NCBI RefSeq assembly: GCF_014647075.1
Contig: NZ_BMOM01000024.1
Coordinates: 1-48,254 of the forward strand
Direction of reading: 5' to 3'
Origin: Deinococcus aerophilus
GTDB taxonomy: Bacteria > Deinococcota > Deinococci > Deinococcales > Deinococcaceae
DNA length: 48,254 nt
Shown: positions 1 through 8,446 of the stretch, in pieces
How positions within the stretch are numbered: position 1 is the first letter of the stretch
Layout of the letters: the number at the start of each line of letters is the position of its first letter
Translations under genes and position numbers: made by a program
The notes under the pieces: model-generated
The model's input: only the letters and a program-made list of their open reading frames with translations
Database searches by the model: none
Told to the model about the DNA's origin: nothing

Positions 1-189
1 GCTACGCCTATCCCTGGGATAAACTGGTCGCGTCGGCGAGGTCTCTCTTCGCCGCTTGACGGGATTCTTGGAGCACTACCCCGGCAACTCAGGGTGAAGC
101 GATGGGACCGCCATATAGTGGAGCCGATCACGGAGAGGAGAAAGCGGGAGCCGGGGAGCTTTTCCCCAACTACTTGCCAGGGGGCGGCT
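1..189. other. Left flank of the IS3-like element
   Basis: The first 59 bases in plus frame 3 read as the last 18 residues of a protein cut by the window edge (ending ...SARSLFAA, stop at 57-59). It could be a transposase tail, but it is too short to assign. The rest, up to the probable left end of the IS element, holds no convincing gene, promoter or RNA. Confidence 0.25.
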
Positions 190-253
190 TGATGGTGAGG
201 GTGATCCGGTAATGCGCAGATGGAGATAAGCCTCGAAGATAGGAGGCACCATC

Positions 254-499
254 ATGACGACCCGCAGAGTCCACCGCCCTGAGTTCAAGCGGGATGCTGT
301 GCATCTCGCGCGTACCAGCAGCAACGTTTCAGGTACCGCCCGCAATCTGGGCATTCAGGTTTCCCTCCTTCGAAAATGGATGAAGGCCGAGCAGGACGAG
401 GGTAATGTCGCGTTCCCAGGTCACGGACACCAGGTATTGACAGCGGAACAGCAGGAAATCCGGAGACTCCGCAAAGAGAACGAAATCCTGCGCCAGTAG
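254..499 (+). pseudogene. IS3 transposase OrfA, interrupted by an amber codon
   Basis: The 81 residues form the helix-turn-helix DNA-binding part of an IS3-family transposase (N-terminal basic helix, SLLRKWMK recognition region, then a heptad-rich IRRLRKENEILRQ zipper). The frame stops at TAG (497-499), yet the same frame continues past it as REILKKATAFFAKE and a natural stop at 551-553. That is exactly how intact family members read, normally with a Glu codon at this place. I infer a GAG-to-TAG substitution. The stop lies before the A6G slippery run, so the OrfAB fusion transposase cannot be made without suppression. The start has an AGGAGGC ribosome site just upstream. Confidence 0.75.
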
Positions 500-600
500 C
501 GGGAAATCCTGAAAAAAGCTACGGCCTTCTTTGCCAAAGAAACCACACGCTGAGGTATCAGTTCATCACTGCTCACCGAGTCGAGTTCCGCCTGGACATC

Positions 601-1413
601 ATGTGCCGGGTCCTGGACGTCTCAGCGAGCGGATACCACAGCTGGCGAAGAAGGCCACCTTCAACCCGCAGACAGGAGGATGCGCTGCTTCAACAGCGCA
701 TCCAGGGCATCCACGTCCGCACCAAGGGACGATACGGAGCGCCTCGGATTCACGCGGAGTTGCGTGCTGAAGGCGTCCGGGTCTCCCGCAAGCGGGTCAC
801 CCGACTGATCCGCGCCTCGAGACTAAGTGGGAAGGGAAAACGCCACTGGGTGCGGACGACCGACAGTGAACACGTCTTGCCGGTTTCTCTGAACCTGCTG
901 GAGCGCCAGTTCCACGTGCACCACCCGAATCAGGTGTGGGCATCCGACATCACCTATCTGCCCACCAGGGAGGGCTGGCTGTACCTCGCGGTGACCCTGG
1001 ATCTGCATTCCCGTGCTGTCGTCGGGTACGCCATGGAAGCCCATATGCACGCCAGCTTGCCGCTCGCGGCTTTACAGATGGCCGCCTCGCGCCGTGATCC
1101 CCCGCCTGGTCTGCTTCATCACAGCGATCGAGGAAGTCAATACGCCAGCCGGATTTTTCAGGAAGCATTGGCCCGCCTACGGGCCAAAGAAAGCATGAGT
1201 AGAAAGGGAGATTGCTGGGACAATGCTGTCGTGGAGAGTTTTTTCAGCTCCCTGAAAAGGGAGCTGTTCGAGGACAATATCTTCGAGAACCGCATGGTTG
1301 CCCGACAGGCCATCTTCGAATACATTGAGGTCTTCTACAACCGACAGCGCCGTCACTCCACCCTGGGCTACTTGACACCTCACGAGTTCGAACGCCAGGC
1401 TAAGGCCGCTTAA
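601..1413 (+). CDS. IS3-family transposase OrfB (DDE integrase core)
   Basis: The catalytic half of an IS3 transposase, which cuts and joins DNA ends at the element termini. The rve-type core shows the three acidic positions: WASDITYLP, HHSDRGSQY and VVESFFSSLKREL, and the usual C-terminal RRHSTLGYLTPHEFE. An N-terminal HTH_21-like segment (RIQGIHVRTKGRYGAPRIHAEL) precedes it. The same frame is open upstream through RYQFITAHRVEF (from about 553), so in intact elements the protein is made as an OrfAB fusion by -1 frameshifting near 512-518; the ATG at 601 is only the first in-frame ATG. Length and motifs look complete, but OrfA is broken, so autonomous transposition is doubtful. Confidence 0.85.
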   Translation: MCRVLDVSASGYHSWRRRPPSTRRQEDALLQQRIQGIHVRTKGRYGAPRIHAELRAEGVRVSRKRVTRLIRASRLSGKGKRHWVRTTDSEHVLPVSLNLLERQFHVHHPNQVWASDITYLPTREGWLYLAVTLDLHSRAVVGYAMEAHMHASLPLAALQMAASRRDPPPGLLHHSDRGSQYASRIFQEALARLRAKESMSRKGDCWDNAVVESFFSSLKRELFEDNIFENRMVARQAIFEYIEVFYNRQRRHSTLGYLTPHEFERQAKAA

Positions 1414-1504
1414 CTTCAACTACGCAATAGCGGGGTAGGCCCACACTGCATGTTCGCTTCCTGTCAAAAATTGTTGCATCACTCGCGCCAATTGAGGGGG
1501 CAGG

Positions 1505-2338
1505 TCACGACACATGCTGTTCAAGAAAGCTCCTGACGACTTTCAGGTATCGCTCCTGCTCCTCTATATGGGGCGAATGTCCACTGTGCTCGAAGATCAC
1601 GAATTCGTTGTTTGGCAGGCCTGCTGCCAACTCTTCCGACGCCTCAAGAGGTGTAATCCAGTCCTCACGGCCCACCGTCACCAGCACCGGCACCTGAATT
1701 TCCTTCAGGCGGTCCACCAGGTCATACTCCGGCTGGTTGCGGCTGAACGCCCAGTTGTGTGTTTCGTAGCGGAAGGGTATCTGGGCGAGTCGCTTGGCCT
1801 CCGCGACAGGATCACGCTCCACGGTGTAGAGGGGTTGGATCATGCCAAAGCTCTCGCGGAACTCGTCGTTGCTGCCGACGTGCCCCCCAAACAGCCGTTC
1901 CAGCCGCGCCTGATCCATAGGAAAACCACTCGACATGGCGCGCTCCATACTGGTGTCCTGGAACCGGTTGCTGGCCGCCGTGTCGCGCAAGATCACCGCA
2001 TGAAGGCTCTGTGGGTGGGCCAACGCGTATTCCAGGGCCAGGAAGCCGCCGTAACTGCCCCCCAGCACCACGATCTTGCCCAGATCCAACTTCTGGCGCA
2101 GCGCCTCCAGATCGTCCACAAACTGCGCGTGTGAGTACGGCTCACCCGCATCGGAATCGCCGTTCCCGCGCTGATCGTAACTGATCAGCCGATACTGATC
2201 TGTGAGTGGCTGAAAGGCCGTCCAGTCCCCGGCCCGGCTGCCCATGCCGGGACCGCCGTGAAGGGTGACGATGGCAGTACCTTGGCCGCCATCTTCATAA
2301 ACAAGCTTCACGCCGTTGACCTCGATGCTGCGACTCAT
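1505..2338 (-). CDS. pip: Proline iminopeptidase, alpha/beta hydrolase (peptidase S33)
   Basis: A cytoplasmic aminopeptidase expected to release N-terminal proline from small peptides. The 277 residues show the S33 hallmarks: oxyanion-hole HGGPGMG (27-33), YDQRGNGDS (54-62), nucleophile elbow GGSYGG with Ser95, acid GREDWIT (Asp226) and SGHSPH (His254). No signal peptide is seen. Its ATG overlaps the stop of the upstream dipeptidase gene (ATGA), so the two are probably translationally coupled. It is the last gene of the peptide uptake and hydrolysis operon. Other small-amide or ester substrates are possible, since S33 members vary; the fold and triad are certain, the substrate is inferred. 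Confidence 0.85.
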   Translation of the reverse strand: MSRSIEVNGVKLVYEDGGQGTAIVTLHGGPGMGSRAGDWTAFQPLTDQYRLISYDQRGNGDSDAGEPYSHAQFVDDLEALRQKLDLGKIVVLGGSYGGFLALEYALAHPQSLHAVILRDTAASNRFQDTSMERAMSSGFPMDQARLERLFGGHVGSNDEFRESFGMIQPLYTVERDPVAEAKRLAQIPFRYETHNWAFSRNQPEYDLVDRLKEIQVPVLVTVGREDWITPLEASEELAAGLPNNEFVIFEHSGHSPHIEEQERYLKVVRSFLEQHVS

Positions 2339-3579
2339 CGGTACCAGGCCTCTTTCAGCACGCGCATGATGTTTCCGCCCGTCGCCTTGGCAATGTCCTC
2401 GTCGCTGTAGCCGTGCTTCACCAGCCAGCGCACGATGTTTGGGAACGCCTCGGCCGGATTCTCGATGCCGTCCACGAACGGCACCTTGTCGTAGCTCAGA
2501 TGTCCGCGCGACGCGCCAATGGACAGCGCCTCGGTCAGGGCGGTGTGCAGGCCCACATGGTCACCAAACAGCACGTCCGGCCCAAAGGCCACGTGGTCGA
2601 TGCCCACGAGGTTGGCGCAGTACTCGAAATGCTCCATGTAGGACTCGATGGAGTGCCGGGGGTGCTGCTCGGTCAGGGTGGTGTGCGGCGCAGCCTCGAT
2701 GCCGATCACGCCGCCCTTCTCCGCGCAGGCCCGGATGATGTCGTCGGGTTTGAGCCGGTTGGAGTTCCACAGCGCGCGCGCCCCGGCGTGCGTGATGAAG
2801 ATCGGCTTGTCGCTGACCTCGATGGTGTCCATCGAAGTCCGGTCCCCGGAGTGACTCACGTCGATGGCGATGCCGAGCTTGTTCATGCGCTTCACGGCCT
2901 GCCGCCCGAAGGTGGTGAGCCCGCCGTCGTTCGGCTCCTTGAGCCCCGCGCCGAGCTGGTTGCCCTCGCTGTAGGCGATGCCCAGGCAGCGCACGCCCAG
3001 TCCGTACAGGATGTCCAGACGGTCGAGTTCGTTCTCGATCATCGCCGCGCCCTCGATGGACACGATAAAGGCGATCTGTCCGTTCTTCTTGGCGTTGATG
3101 ATGTCCTCGGTCGTGCGGCACAGCACCACCATCTCCTGATGGGCGATGTCCGACAGGCGCATCCCGAGGTCATAGATAATGTCGTCCCACTTCCAGCCGC
3201 CGCGCGAGGTGATCATGGCCGTGCCGTTCATCAGGTTGTCGAACACCGCGTCCAGCCCCGAGACGCTCAGGCCCTCATAACCGGTGAAGTCCCGGCCCCA
3301 GCGGCGGAATTCCAGGAACTGGCTGAGGTCCTCGGGGGCCACGAAACAGTGGTCGTGCAGCGAGATCATCAGCTGTTCCTGGAACAGCCGCCGCACGCGG
3401 GTCTCCTGCTCGTCCGTGACCTCCACGCGGCGGCTGGGCACGCGGCCGATTTCCTGCGCGAGCGGATACACCTTGTAGTCCTCTCCCGGCGTCAGGTACG
3501 AGAACGACTTGTAGCCACTGTAGTTCTTCTGCTGCATCGGGGCATCGGTAGGAATGGGCATTTCTTTCAGGTCAGTCAT
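2335..3579 (-). CDS. Membrane-dipeptidase-like zinc peptidase (M19)
   Basis: A metal-dependent dipeptidase of the renal dipeptidase family, which hydrolyses dipeptides and often accepts D-residues at the second position. The expected ligand pattern is visible in order: HDH (75-77), bridging Glu in SIEGA (Glu176), DVSHSGDRT (His243) and FITHAGARAL (His264). Length 414 is normal for bacterial members, with a somewhat long N-terminus before the first metal site. There is no signal peptide, so it should act on imported peptides in the cytoplasm. GAGAGGAAAC lies before the ATG, which overlaps the end of the upstream gene; the stop overlaps the start of pip. Confidence 0.88.
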   Translation of the reverse strand: MTDLKEMPIPTDAPMQQKNYSGYKSFSYLTPGEDYKVYPLAQEIGRVPSRRVEVTDEQETRVRRLFQEQLMISLHDHCFVAPEDLSQFLEFRRWGRDFTGYEGLSVSGLDAVFDNLMNGTAMITSRGGWKWDDIIYDLGMRLSDIAHQEMVVLCRTTEDIINAKKNGQIAFIVSIEGAAMIENELDRLDILYGLGVRCLGIAYSEGNQLGAGLKEPNDGGLTTFGRQAVKRMNKLGIAIDVSHSGDRTSMDTIEVSDKPIFITHAGARALWNSNRLKPDDIIRACAEKGGVIGIEAAPHTTLTEQHPRHSIESYMEHFEYCANLVGIDHVAFGPDVLFGDHVGLHTALTEALSIGASRGHLSYDKVPFVDGIENPAEAFPNIVRWLVKHGYSDEDIAKATGGNIMRVLKEAWYR

Positions 3580-4984
3580 GATGTTTCCTCTCGGGGCTGA
3601 ACATAGGGTGAGGTGGTGGGCAGTCGGTCCCAGACAGGGTGCCGATGATGCCGGCCACGAGGCTTGCGGAGGCGGTCACTCCAGAAGCGCTGAGATAGCT
3701 ACTGGCCAGTAGGTGGTAGGGGTGTTGATCCCAGTCGCCGTACGGAGATGTTGATGGCTTCGGAGGCGACCTTAGGTGCGCCTCAGCCTGATCAAGCAGG
3801 CTAAGAATGTGGGTGGCCAGCTGACGTAGCCCCACAAAACCGTAATCCTGTGCAGGAGTGGCGGAAGAATCGAGCCAGGATGCGCAGGCGGATGGCACCT
3901 GCCCAGTGTCTAGGCCGCGCAGGAACACGGCAGTGTCAGCACTCAGAGCTGACGCTTCCGTCAGGGCAGCCTTCCAGATGGCCGGCGCCTGTTGGCCCTG
4001 GAAGGCCGGTGCCCCCGTCAGATCGGGAGTGCGGTCAACCAGGTCGGTGAAGCGTTGCGAGGCGCGCTGCAGATCGTCCGCTACAGGGCACACTTCCAGT
4101 GTCACGCGGGACATGTCTCGCTGCTGCAGCACCGAGTCTCGGCTCCGGGGACCCTGGTGCCGGAGGGCATTCCCGAACAGGCGGGCGGCGACGCCCCAGC
4201 CGAGTTGCAGCACATCGAAGCCAAACTCCGGATGGGACCCGAAGAGAACCACGTTGCCCTGACCGAACGGCCCAGTCACGACATTCGCCGCGCCGTCGGC
4301 AATCAGGGTCTCCACCAGCGGTGCAGCGTCGCCGGGCAAGCTGCGCTCCCATGGCGTGAAGGCAACACCTGCACCCTGTACGTGTGTCACGGCGGTGACG
4401 TCGGTGTGAACGAGGGGAGTGAAGCACGGCCCGTTGTAGTGCACGACCTCGAAGCGGTGAGGCAGTCCCTGGGTCAGCCAGTGCCTCGGGGCGGCCACTA
4501 CAGCCTGGAGTACGCCAACCCCGGGGGAATCCAGGCCGCCCAAGCCAGCGTCGGCACCATTGGCCAGCGGGACGTCCAGCAAATGCAGGGGTCCAATGGC
4601 CGGGTGCTGCGCCGCAAAGCTTGCGGGTACGGTCGCGGGCAGGTACGCGCCCGCGCACGAGCCGATGTACATGCCGCCCGCTGCCACCCACTCCCGGATC
4701 GCCTGACTGCCGGTGATGCCCAGCGGGGCCAGTAATCCTGCCATGCCCAACAGGCCCCCTCCGGGCATCACCAGGACGTCGTAATCCTTCAGGCCGCCTG
4801 CCTGGATCTGCGCTGCACTGAGGGGCTCCGGTAGGCCGCCCCATTGCGCGACGAGCGCCGCGTGATGGTACGGTGCGCCGGCTGAAGCATAGATTGCCAC
4901 CCGCAGCCGGGACAGTTCAGGGGACAGTTCGGCTCGCAAGTCTATCCACCAGGTGGGGACGCCGCTCACCATGGCCGCAGTCAT
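3572..4984 (-). CDS. Class I glutamine-amidotransferase-like protein with unknown C-terminal half
   Basis: The N-terminal half (about 25-265) looks like the GATase-like domain of biotin-protein-ligase-N-type proteins: VMPGGG (72-77), nucleophile GSCAGAY (Cys110) and GSHPEF, giving a likely Cys110-His251-Glu253 triad. Residues 270-470 are a helix-rich stretch that I do not recognise. Placed between a peptide ABC permease and two peptidases, with 4-8 nt overlaps on both sides, it most likely processes an imported peptide or amide, but no reaction can be stated from sequence. The ATG at 4984 overlaps the permease stop (ATGA), which supports this start over the internal Met5. Confidence 0.65.
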   Translation of the reverse strand: MTAAMVSGVPTWWIDLRAELSPELSRLRVAIYASAGAPYHHAALVAQWGGLPEPLSAAQIQAGGLKDYDVLVMPGGGLLGMAGLLAPLGITGSQAIREWVAAGGMYIGSCAGAYLPATVPASFAAQHPAIGPLHLLDVPLANGADAGLGGLDSPGVGVLQAVVAAPRHWLTQGLPHRFEVVHYNGPCFTPLVHTDVTAVTHVQGAGVAFTPWERSLPGDAAPLVETLIADGAANVVTGPFGQGNVVLFGSHPEFGFDVLQLGWGVAARLFGNALRHQGPRSRDSVLQQRDMSRVTLEVCPVADDLQRASQRFTDLVDRTPDLTGAPAFQGQQAPAIWKAALTEASALSADTAVFLRGLDTGQVPSACASWLDSSATPAQDYGFVGLRQLATHILSLLDQAEAHLRSPPKPSTSPYGDWDQHPYHLLASSYLSASGVTASASLVAGIIGTLSGTDCPPPHPMFSPERKHHD

Positions 4985-5865
4985 CGGGTCCTCGGATCAG
5001 TCAGGTCACGCAGGACATTCCCCAGTAGGTTGAAACACAGGACGGCCACCGCAATCATCAGCCCCGGATATACCGCCAGGGCAGGCTTCACCCAGAAGTA
5101 CGTCTGGGCGTTTTGCAGCATGTTCCCCCATGACGCCACCGGCGGCTGAATGCCCAGACCCAGGTAACTCAATCCAGTCTCCGTGAGGATGGACCAGGCG
5201 ATGCCCAGCGTGGTCAGCACGGCGGTGGCCGGCAGGGCCTGCGGAAAGATATGCCGCCAGATGATGCGGTTACTGGAAGCACCGAGCGCGCGTTCGGCTT
5301 CCACGAAGTCAAAATTGCGGATCTTCGTGACCTCCGCGTGCACGATGCGCGCCACCTGTGGCCAGAAACCCAGACCCACGACCAGCACCACGATTGGCGG
5401 ACTGTTGCCCAGCACCGCCAGCGCCGCCAAGATCAGGAAAAAACTGGGGATGGCCATGAAGGTGTCCACGACCCGCATCAGCACCACTTCCAGCCAGCCA
5501 CGGTGGTAGCCGGCCATGGCACCAACCAGCGAACCGATGCTCAGGGCAACAAGCATCGAGATGATGCTGATCATTAGCGTAATGCGCCCGCCATACATCA
5601 GCCGCGCAAGTACGTCTCGGCCAAGTTCGTCTGTGCCCAACAGGTGCTCCGCTGAAGGCGAGGCCGTTGTGTTGAGCGCGTCTGTGGTGATGGGCGAGGC
5701 GGTGTATACGAGCGGCCCAAGGAAAGCGGTCAGATACATCATGGCCAGCACGGTGATTGCCAGCAGGCCAACTGGGTGCGAAAGCATCCGTGCAAGTAAC
5801 CCCTTCCGGCGCTTACTTCCCGGCACAGCAGAAACAGTTGTCCCAACTTCGCGCGCCTCAATCAT
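4981..5865 (-). CDS. Peptide/nickel-type ABC transporter permease, DppC-like
   Basis: Inner-membrane subunit of a binding-protein-dependent importer. It has a short cytoplasmic N-terminus, then about six membrane segments (the first around VGLLAITVLAMMYLTAFLGPLV) and the ATPase-contacting EAA loop ERALGASSNRIIWRHIFPQALP. I start it at ATG 5865 (MIEAREVG) because GAGGATC lies 4 nt upstream; a TTG at 5883 would add six residues. The ATG overlaps the end of the DppB-like gene by 8 nt. Length 294 is usual for the family. It should pair with the neighbouring DppB-like permease; no ABC ATPase is encoded nearby. Confidence 0.88.
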   Translation of the reverse strand: MIEAREVGTTVSAVPGSKRRKGLLARMLSHPVGLLAITVLAMMYLTAFLGPLVYTASPITTDALNTTASPSAEHLLGTDELGRDVLARLMYGGRITLMISIISMLVALSIGSLVGAMAGYHRGWLEVVLMRVVDTFMAIPSFFLILAALAVLGNSPPIVVLVVGLGFWPQVARIVHAEVTKIRNFDFVEAERALGASSNRIIWRHIFPQALPATAVLTTLGIAWSILTETGLSYLGLGIQPPVASWGNMLQNAQTYFWVKPALAVYPGLMIAVAVLCFNLLGNVLRDLTDPRTR

Positions 5866-6805
5866 GACGGATCCTCGGGTCAACCACCGAGTACGTCAGG
5901 TCGATGAGCAGATTGGTGACGATCACCACGGCCCCCGCCACCAGCGTGACGGCCATGATGGTGTTGTAGTCACGTCCGAGTGCGGCGTCCACTGCGAGGC
6001 GGCCCATGCCGGGCAGGCCAAAGACGCTCTCGATGATCACCGAGCCGCTGAGCAGCGCCGGAAGGATCAGCCCCACCATGGCAATGATGGGGACCAGGGC
6101 ATTGCGTAGCGCGTGTTTAGAGATCACACGGCGCTCTCCAACGCCTTTGGCACGGGCAGTGCGCAGATAGTCCATGCCAAGGACCTCCAGTAGCGACGAG
6201 CGTGTGAAGCGCACCAGGTTGGGCAACATCACGAAAGCCAGCACCCCCGCCGGGAGAATCATGTGTCTGAGCCAGCCCACCAGCGAGAAGCCGGCGCTCG
6301 CGTCATATAGCCCGGAGGAGGGCAGGACCTTCCACACCACGGAGAACAGCAGGATCGCCATGATCCCAGTCCAGAAGTCTGGAATACTCATGCCGAGTGT
6401 AGTGATGGTGTTGGTGACGTGATCGAGCACAGAATTTCGGCGCATGGCCGTGAGGATGCCCAGTGGGATGCCAATCACCACGGAAAGCAATAGGGCCGAG
6501 AGCGCCAGCTGTGCGGTATTCCCAAGCCGCTGACGCAAAATCGGCCCGATGGGCTGCCCGCCGTTGAGGGTGACGCCAAAGTCGCCCTGCACCAGATTTC
6601 CAGCCCATTGCCCGTAACGGGAGACGAGTGGCTGATCAAGACCCAGCTGTTTGTTCAGCGCGATGCGTTCCTCAGCAGTGGTCTCAAAACGTGAAGCGGA
6701 ACTCGGCCCACCCGGCGCAAGGTTGATCAGAAAGAACGTGATCAGGGAAATCAGAACGAGCACAAGCACGCCCTGTCCGAGACGGCGAACCAGAAAACCC
6801 AGCAT
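5858..6805 (-). CDS. Peptide/nickel-type ABC transporter permease, DppB-like
   Basis: Inner-membrane permease subunit. It begins with the typical MLGFLVRRLGQGVLVLVLISLITFF first helix, then a large periplasmic-side loop and five more membrane spans. The EAA loop reads TARAKGVGERRVISKHALRNALVPI, and the protein ends with the family tail DLTYSVVDPRIRHD. Length 315 is normal. GAGGTGCAAAG precedes the ATG. Its stop lies inside the DppC-like start region, indicating coupled synthesis. Oligopeptides are the likely cargo given the peptidases downstream, but this family also carries nickel, glutathione and sugars. Confidence 0.9.
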   Translation of the reverse strand: MLGFLVRRLGQGVLVLVLISLITFFLINLAPGGPSSASRFETTAEERIALNKQLGLDQPLVSRYGQWAGNLVQGDFGVTLNGGQPIGPILRQRLGNTAQLALSALLLSVVIGIPLGILTAMRRNSVLDHVTNTITTLGMSIPDFWTGIMAILLFSVVWKVLPSSGLYDASAGFSLVGWLRHMILPAGVLAFVMLPNLVRFTRSSLLEVLGMDYLRTARAKGVGERRVISKHALRNALVPIIAMVGLILPALLSGSVIIESVFGLPGMGRLAVDAALGRDYNTIMAVTLVAGAVVIVTNLLIDLTYSVVDPRIRHD

Positions 6806-6855
6806 CTTTGCACCTCATGAAAGCAGGTGGGCGCACCGAAGTGCGCCCTGTCTGG

Positions 6856-8436
6856 TTATTTCGCGACGAACCACTCGTTGGCGTACTGAAAGTCTGCGGC
6901 CTGGGTGATGCCGCGCATCCCCTGCAGGCGCTTGTTGTACGCAGTGATGCTCTGCGGGTACCACAAGTACAGGTACGGCAGTTCTTTGGCCATCAGCGCC
7001 TGCGCGTCGTTGTAGATCCGTTTGCGCGATAGCGTGCTGCTGGCTTTGCGCCCGCTCTCAAGCAGCGCGTCCAGCTTCGGGTTCTTGTAGTTCGGAATGT
7101 TGTTGCCCACGTTCGCTGCTGAGGAATCGTAGTACGGCAGCACGTCGGGATCAGCAGGGGTCGACCACCACGCGGCGGACGCCTGATAGTCACGCTTAAC
7201 GATGACCTGTTGAATATATGAGTTCCAGTCCATGGTCTTGATGTCGGCCTTCACGCCAATGTCCTTCCAGTACTGCTGCACCAGCAGCGAAATCGGCACG
7301 AGTTGCTGATACGACGCGGTGGGCATACTGATCACAAAAGGCTTGCCATCTTTCATCAGTGTGCCGTCCGGGCCGGGCTTCCAGCCAGCCTGAGCAAGCA
7401 GCGCCTTGGCTTTGGCGGGGTCGTAAGGGTACTGCTGGACATTCGCGTTGTAGTAGCTCTTCTGAATGGGCGCAATAGGACCGGTGGCGACCTGCCCGTA
7501 GCCTTTGAGAACGCTGGTGATCATGGCAGGCCGGTTGATGGCATGCAGCAACGCCTGACGTACGCGGGCGTCCTGGAAGCGTGGGTCATCCTGATTCAGG
7601 GCCACGAAGTAATAGATGTTGGCAGTGGCGATGTCCAGCACGAGGTTGGGGCTGCTCTTGATCCGGTCGACGGTTTCCGGATTGCTGACGGCGATCAGAT
7701 CCACGTCCCCGGAGAGCAGTTGCGCGAGTTGCGCGTTGCTGTCCGACACGACCTTGAAAGTCACCCCCTGCAACTTGGGCTTGGTGCCCCAGTAGTTGTC
7801 GTTACGCACCATGCGGATGGTGGCGCCGGACACCACCTGCGAGATTTTAAACGGTCCCGAGCTGACGGGATTCTGCTTGTTAAAGGCCGTGAACTTCCAG
7901 GGATCGGTCACGCCCGCGAAGGCATGCTTGGGCAGGATACCCGCGTAGTAGGCGAGGTAGGTGGGCAGGGACGCCCACGGCCGTGCAAGGATGAATTCTG
8001 CGGTCGTTGAGTTGATCACATTGACCTTGGTCACAGCGTTACGCCAGGTACTGCCCTGGTTTGCCCCCAGCTCTTTTTTCAGCACGATGTCGTTGAAGGT
8101 AAATGCCACGTCCTCTGCCGTGAGGGGCTTACCGTCAGACCACTTCACGTTCTTGCGCAGGTTGAAGGTCCATTTCAGACCATCACTAGACGCCTTCCAG
8201 GAGGTCGCAAGGTCTGGAACCGGCTTAAGGTCTTTGTCCCAACGGGTCAGGCCAGGGAAGAGCAACTCGTTGATCAGGTTGGACTCGACAAATGCGTTTG
8301 GACTCCACGGATTGAAGGTCGGATCGGCCGTCGTCACGAAAGTAACACTGCCATTGGGATCGACGTTCTGGGCACCAGTACCACCAGCCAGGAGAAATCC
8401 AAGAGCCACCAGCTTCATTGTGCGCATTTTTTTCAT
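6856..8436 (-). CDS. Extracellular solute-binding protein, family 5 (peptide ABC importer)
   Basis: Captures substrate outside the membrane and delivers it to the DppB/DppC-like permeases. The start is set at ATG 8436, with GAGGTGG just upstream, giving 526 aa; a TTG at 8454 would overlap iclR and is less likely. It has a Sec signal peptide (MKKMRTMK, hydrophobic core, cleavage near GTGAQ) but no lipobox Cys. The mature part shows family-5 features: FNPWSPNAFVESNLI, WKASSDGLKWTFNLRKNVKWSDGKPLTAEDV, VRQALLHAINR, and a C-terminal LWYPQSITAYNKRLQG. It is the first structural gene after the regulator. Family 5 members bind peptides most often. Confidence 0.9.
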   Translation of the reverse strand: MKKMRTMKLVALGFLLAGGTGAQNVDPNGSVTFVTTADPTFNPWSPNAFVESNLINELLFPGLTRWDKDLKPVPDLATSWKASSDGLKWTFNLRKNVKWSDGKPLTAEDVAFTFNDIVLKKELGANQGSTWRNAVTKVNVINSTTAEFILARPWASLPTYLAYYAGILPKHAFAGVTDPWKFTAFNKQNPVSSGPFKISQVVSGATIRMVRNDNYWGTKPKLQGVTFKVVSDSNAQLAQLLSGDVDLIAVSNPETVDRIKSSPNLVLDIATANIYYFVALNQDDPRFQDARVRQALLHAINRPAMITSVLKGYGQVATGPIAPIQKSYYNANVQQYPYDPAKAKALLAQAGWKPGPDGTLMKDGKPFVISMPTASYQQLVPISLLVQQYWKDIGVKADIKTMDWNSYIQQVIVKRDYQASAAWWSTPADPDVLPYYDSSAANVGNNIPNYKNPKLDALLESGRKASSTLSRKRIYNDAQALMAKELPYLYLWYPQSITAYNKRLQGMRGITQAADFQYANEWFVAK

Positions 8437-8446
8437 ACTTGCCACC

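Larger units (their letters stand above)
190..1450 (+). mobile_element. IS3-family insertion sequence (orfA broken)
   Basis: An IS3-like layout: a small helix-turn-helix orfA followed by a DDE orfB in the -1 frame, with A6G at 512-518 where frameshifting would be expected. Imperfect inverted repeats are visible: 206-232 matches the reverse complement of 1407-1433 at about 20 of 27 positions, and the right copy contains the orfB stop. The outer ends (TG near 190, CA near 1450) are estimates, and I could not find a matching target duplication. The element lies just downstream of the peptide-utilisation operon, which ends at 1505 on the other strand. Confidence 0.7.

Noticed and set aside
2413..3600. 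395-codon plus-strand frame
   Set aside because: Antisense to the M19 dipeptidase; composition rich in His/Val/Gly as typical for shadow frames.
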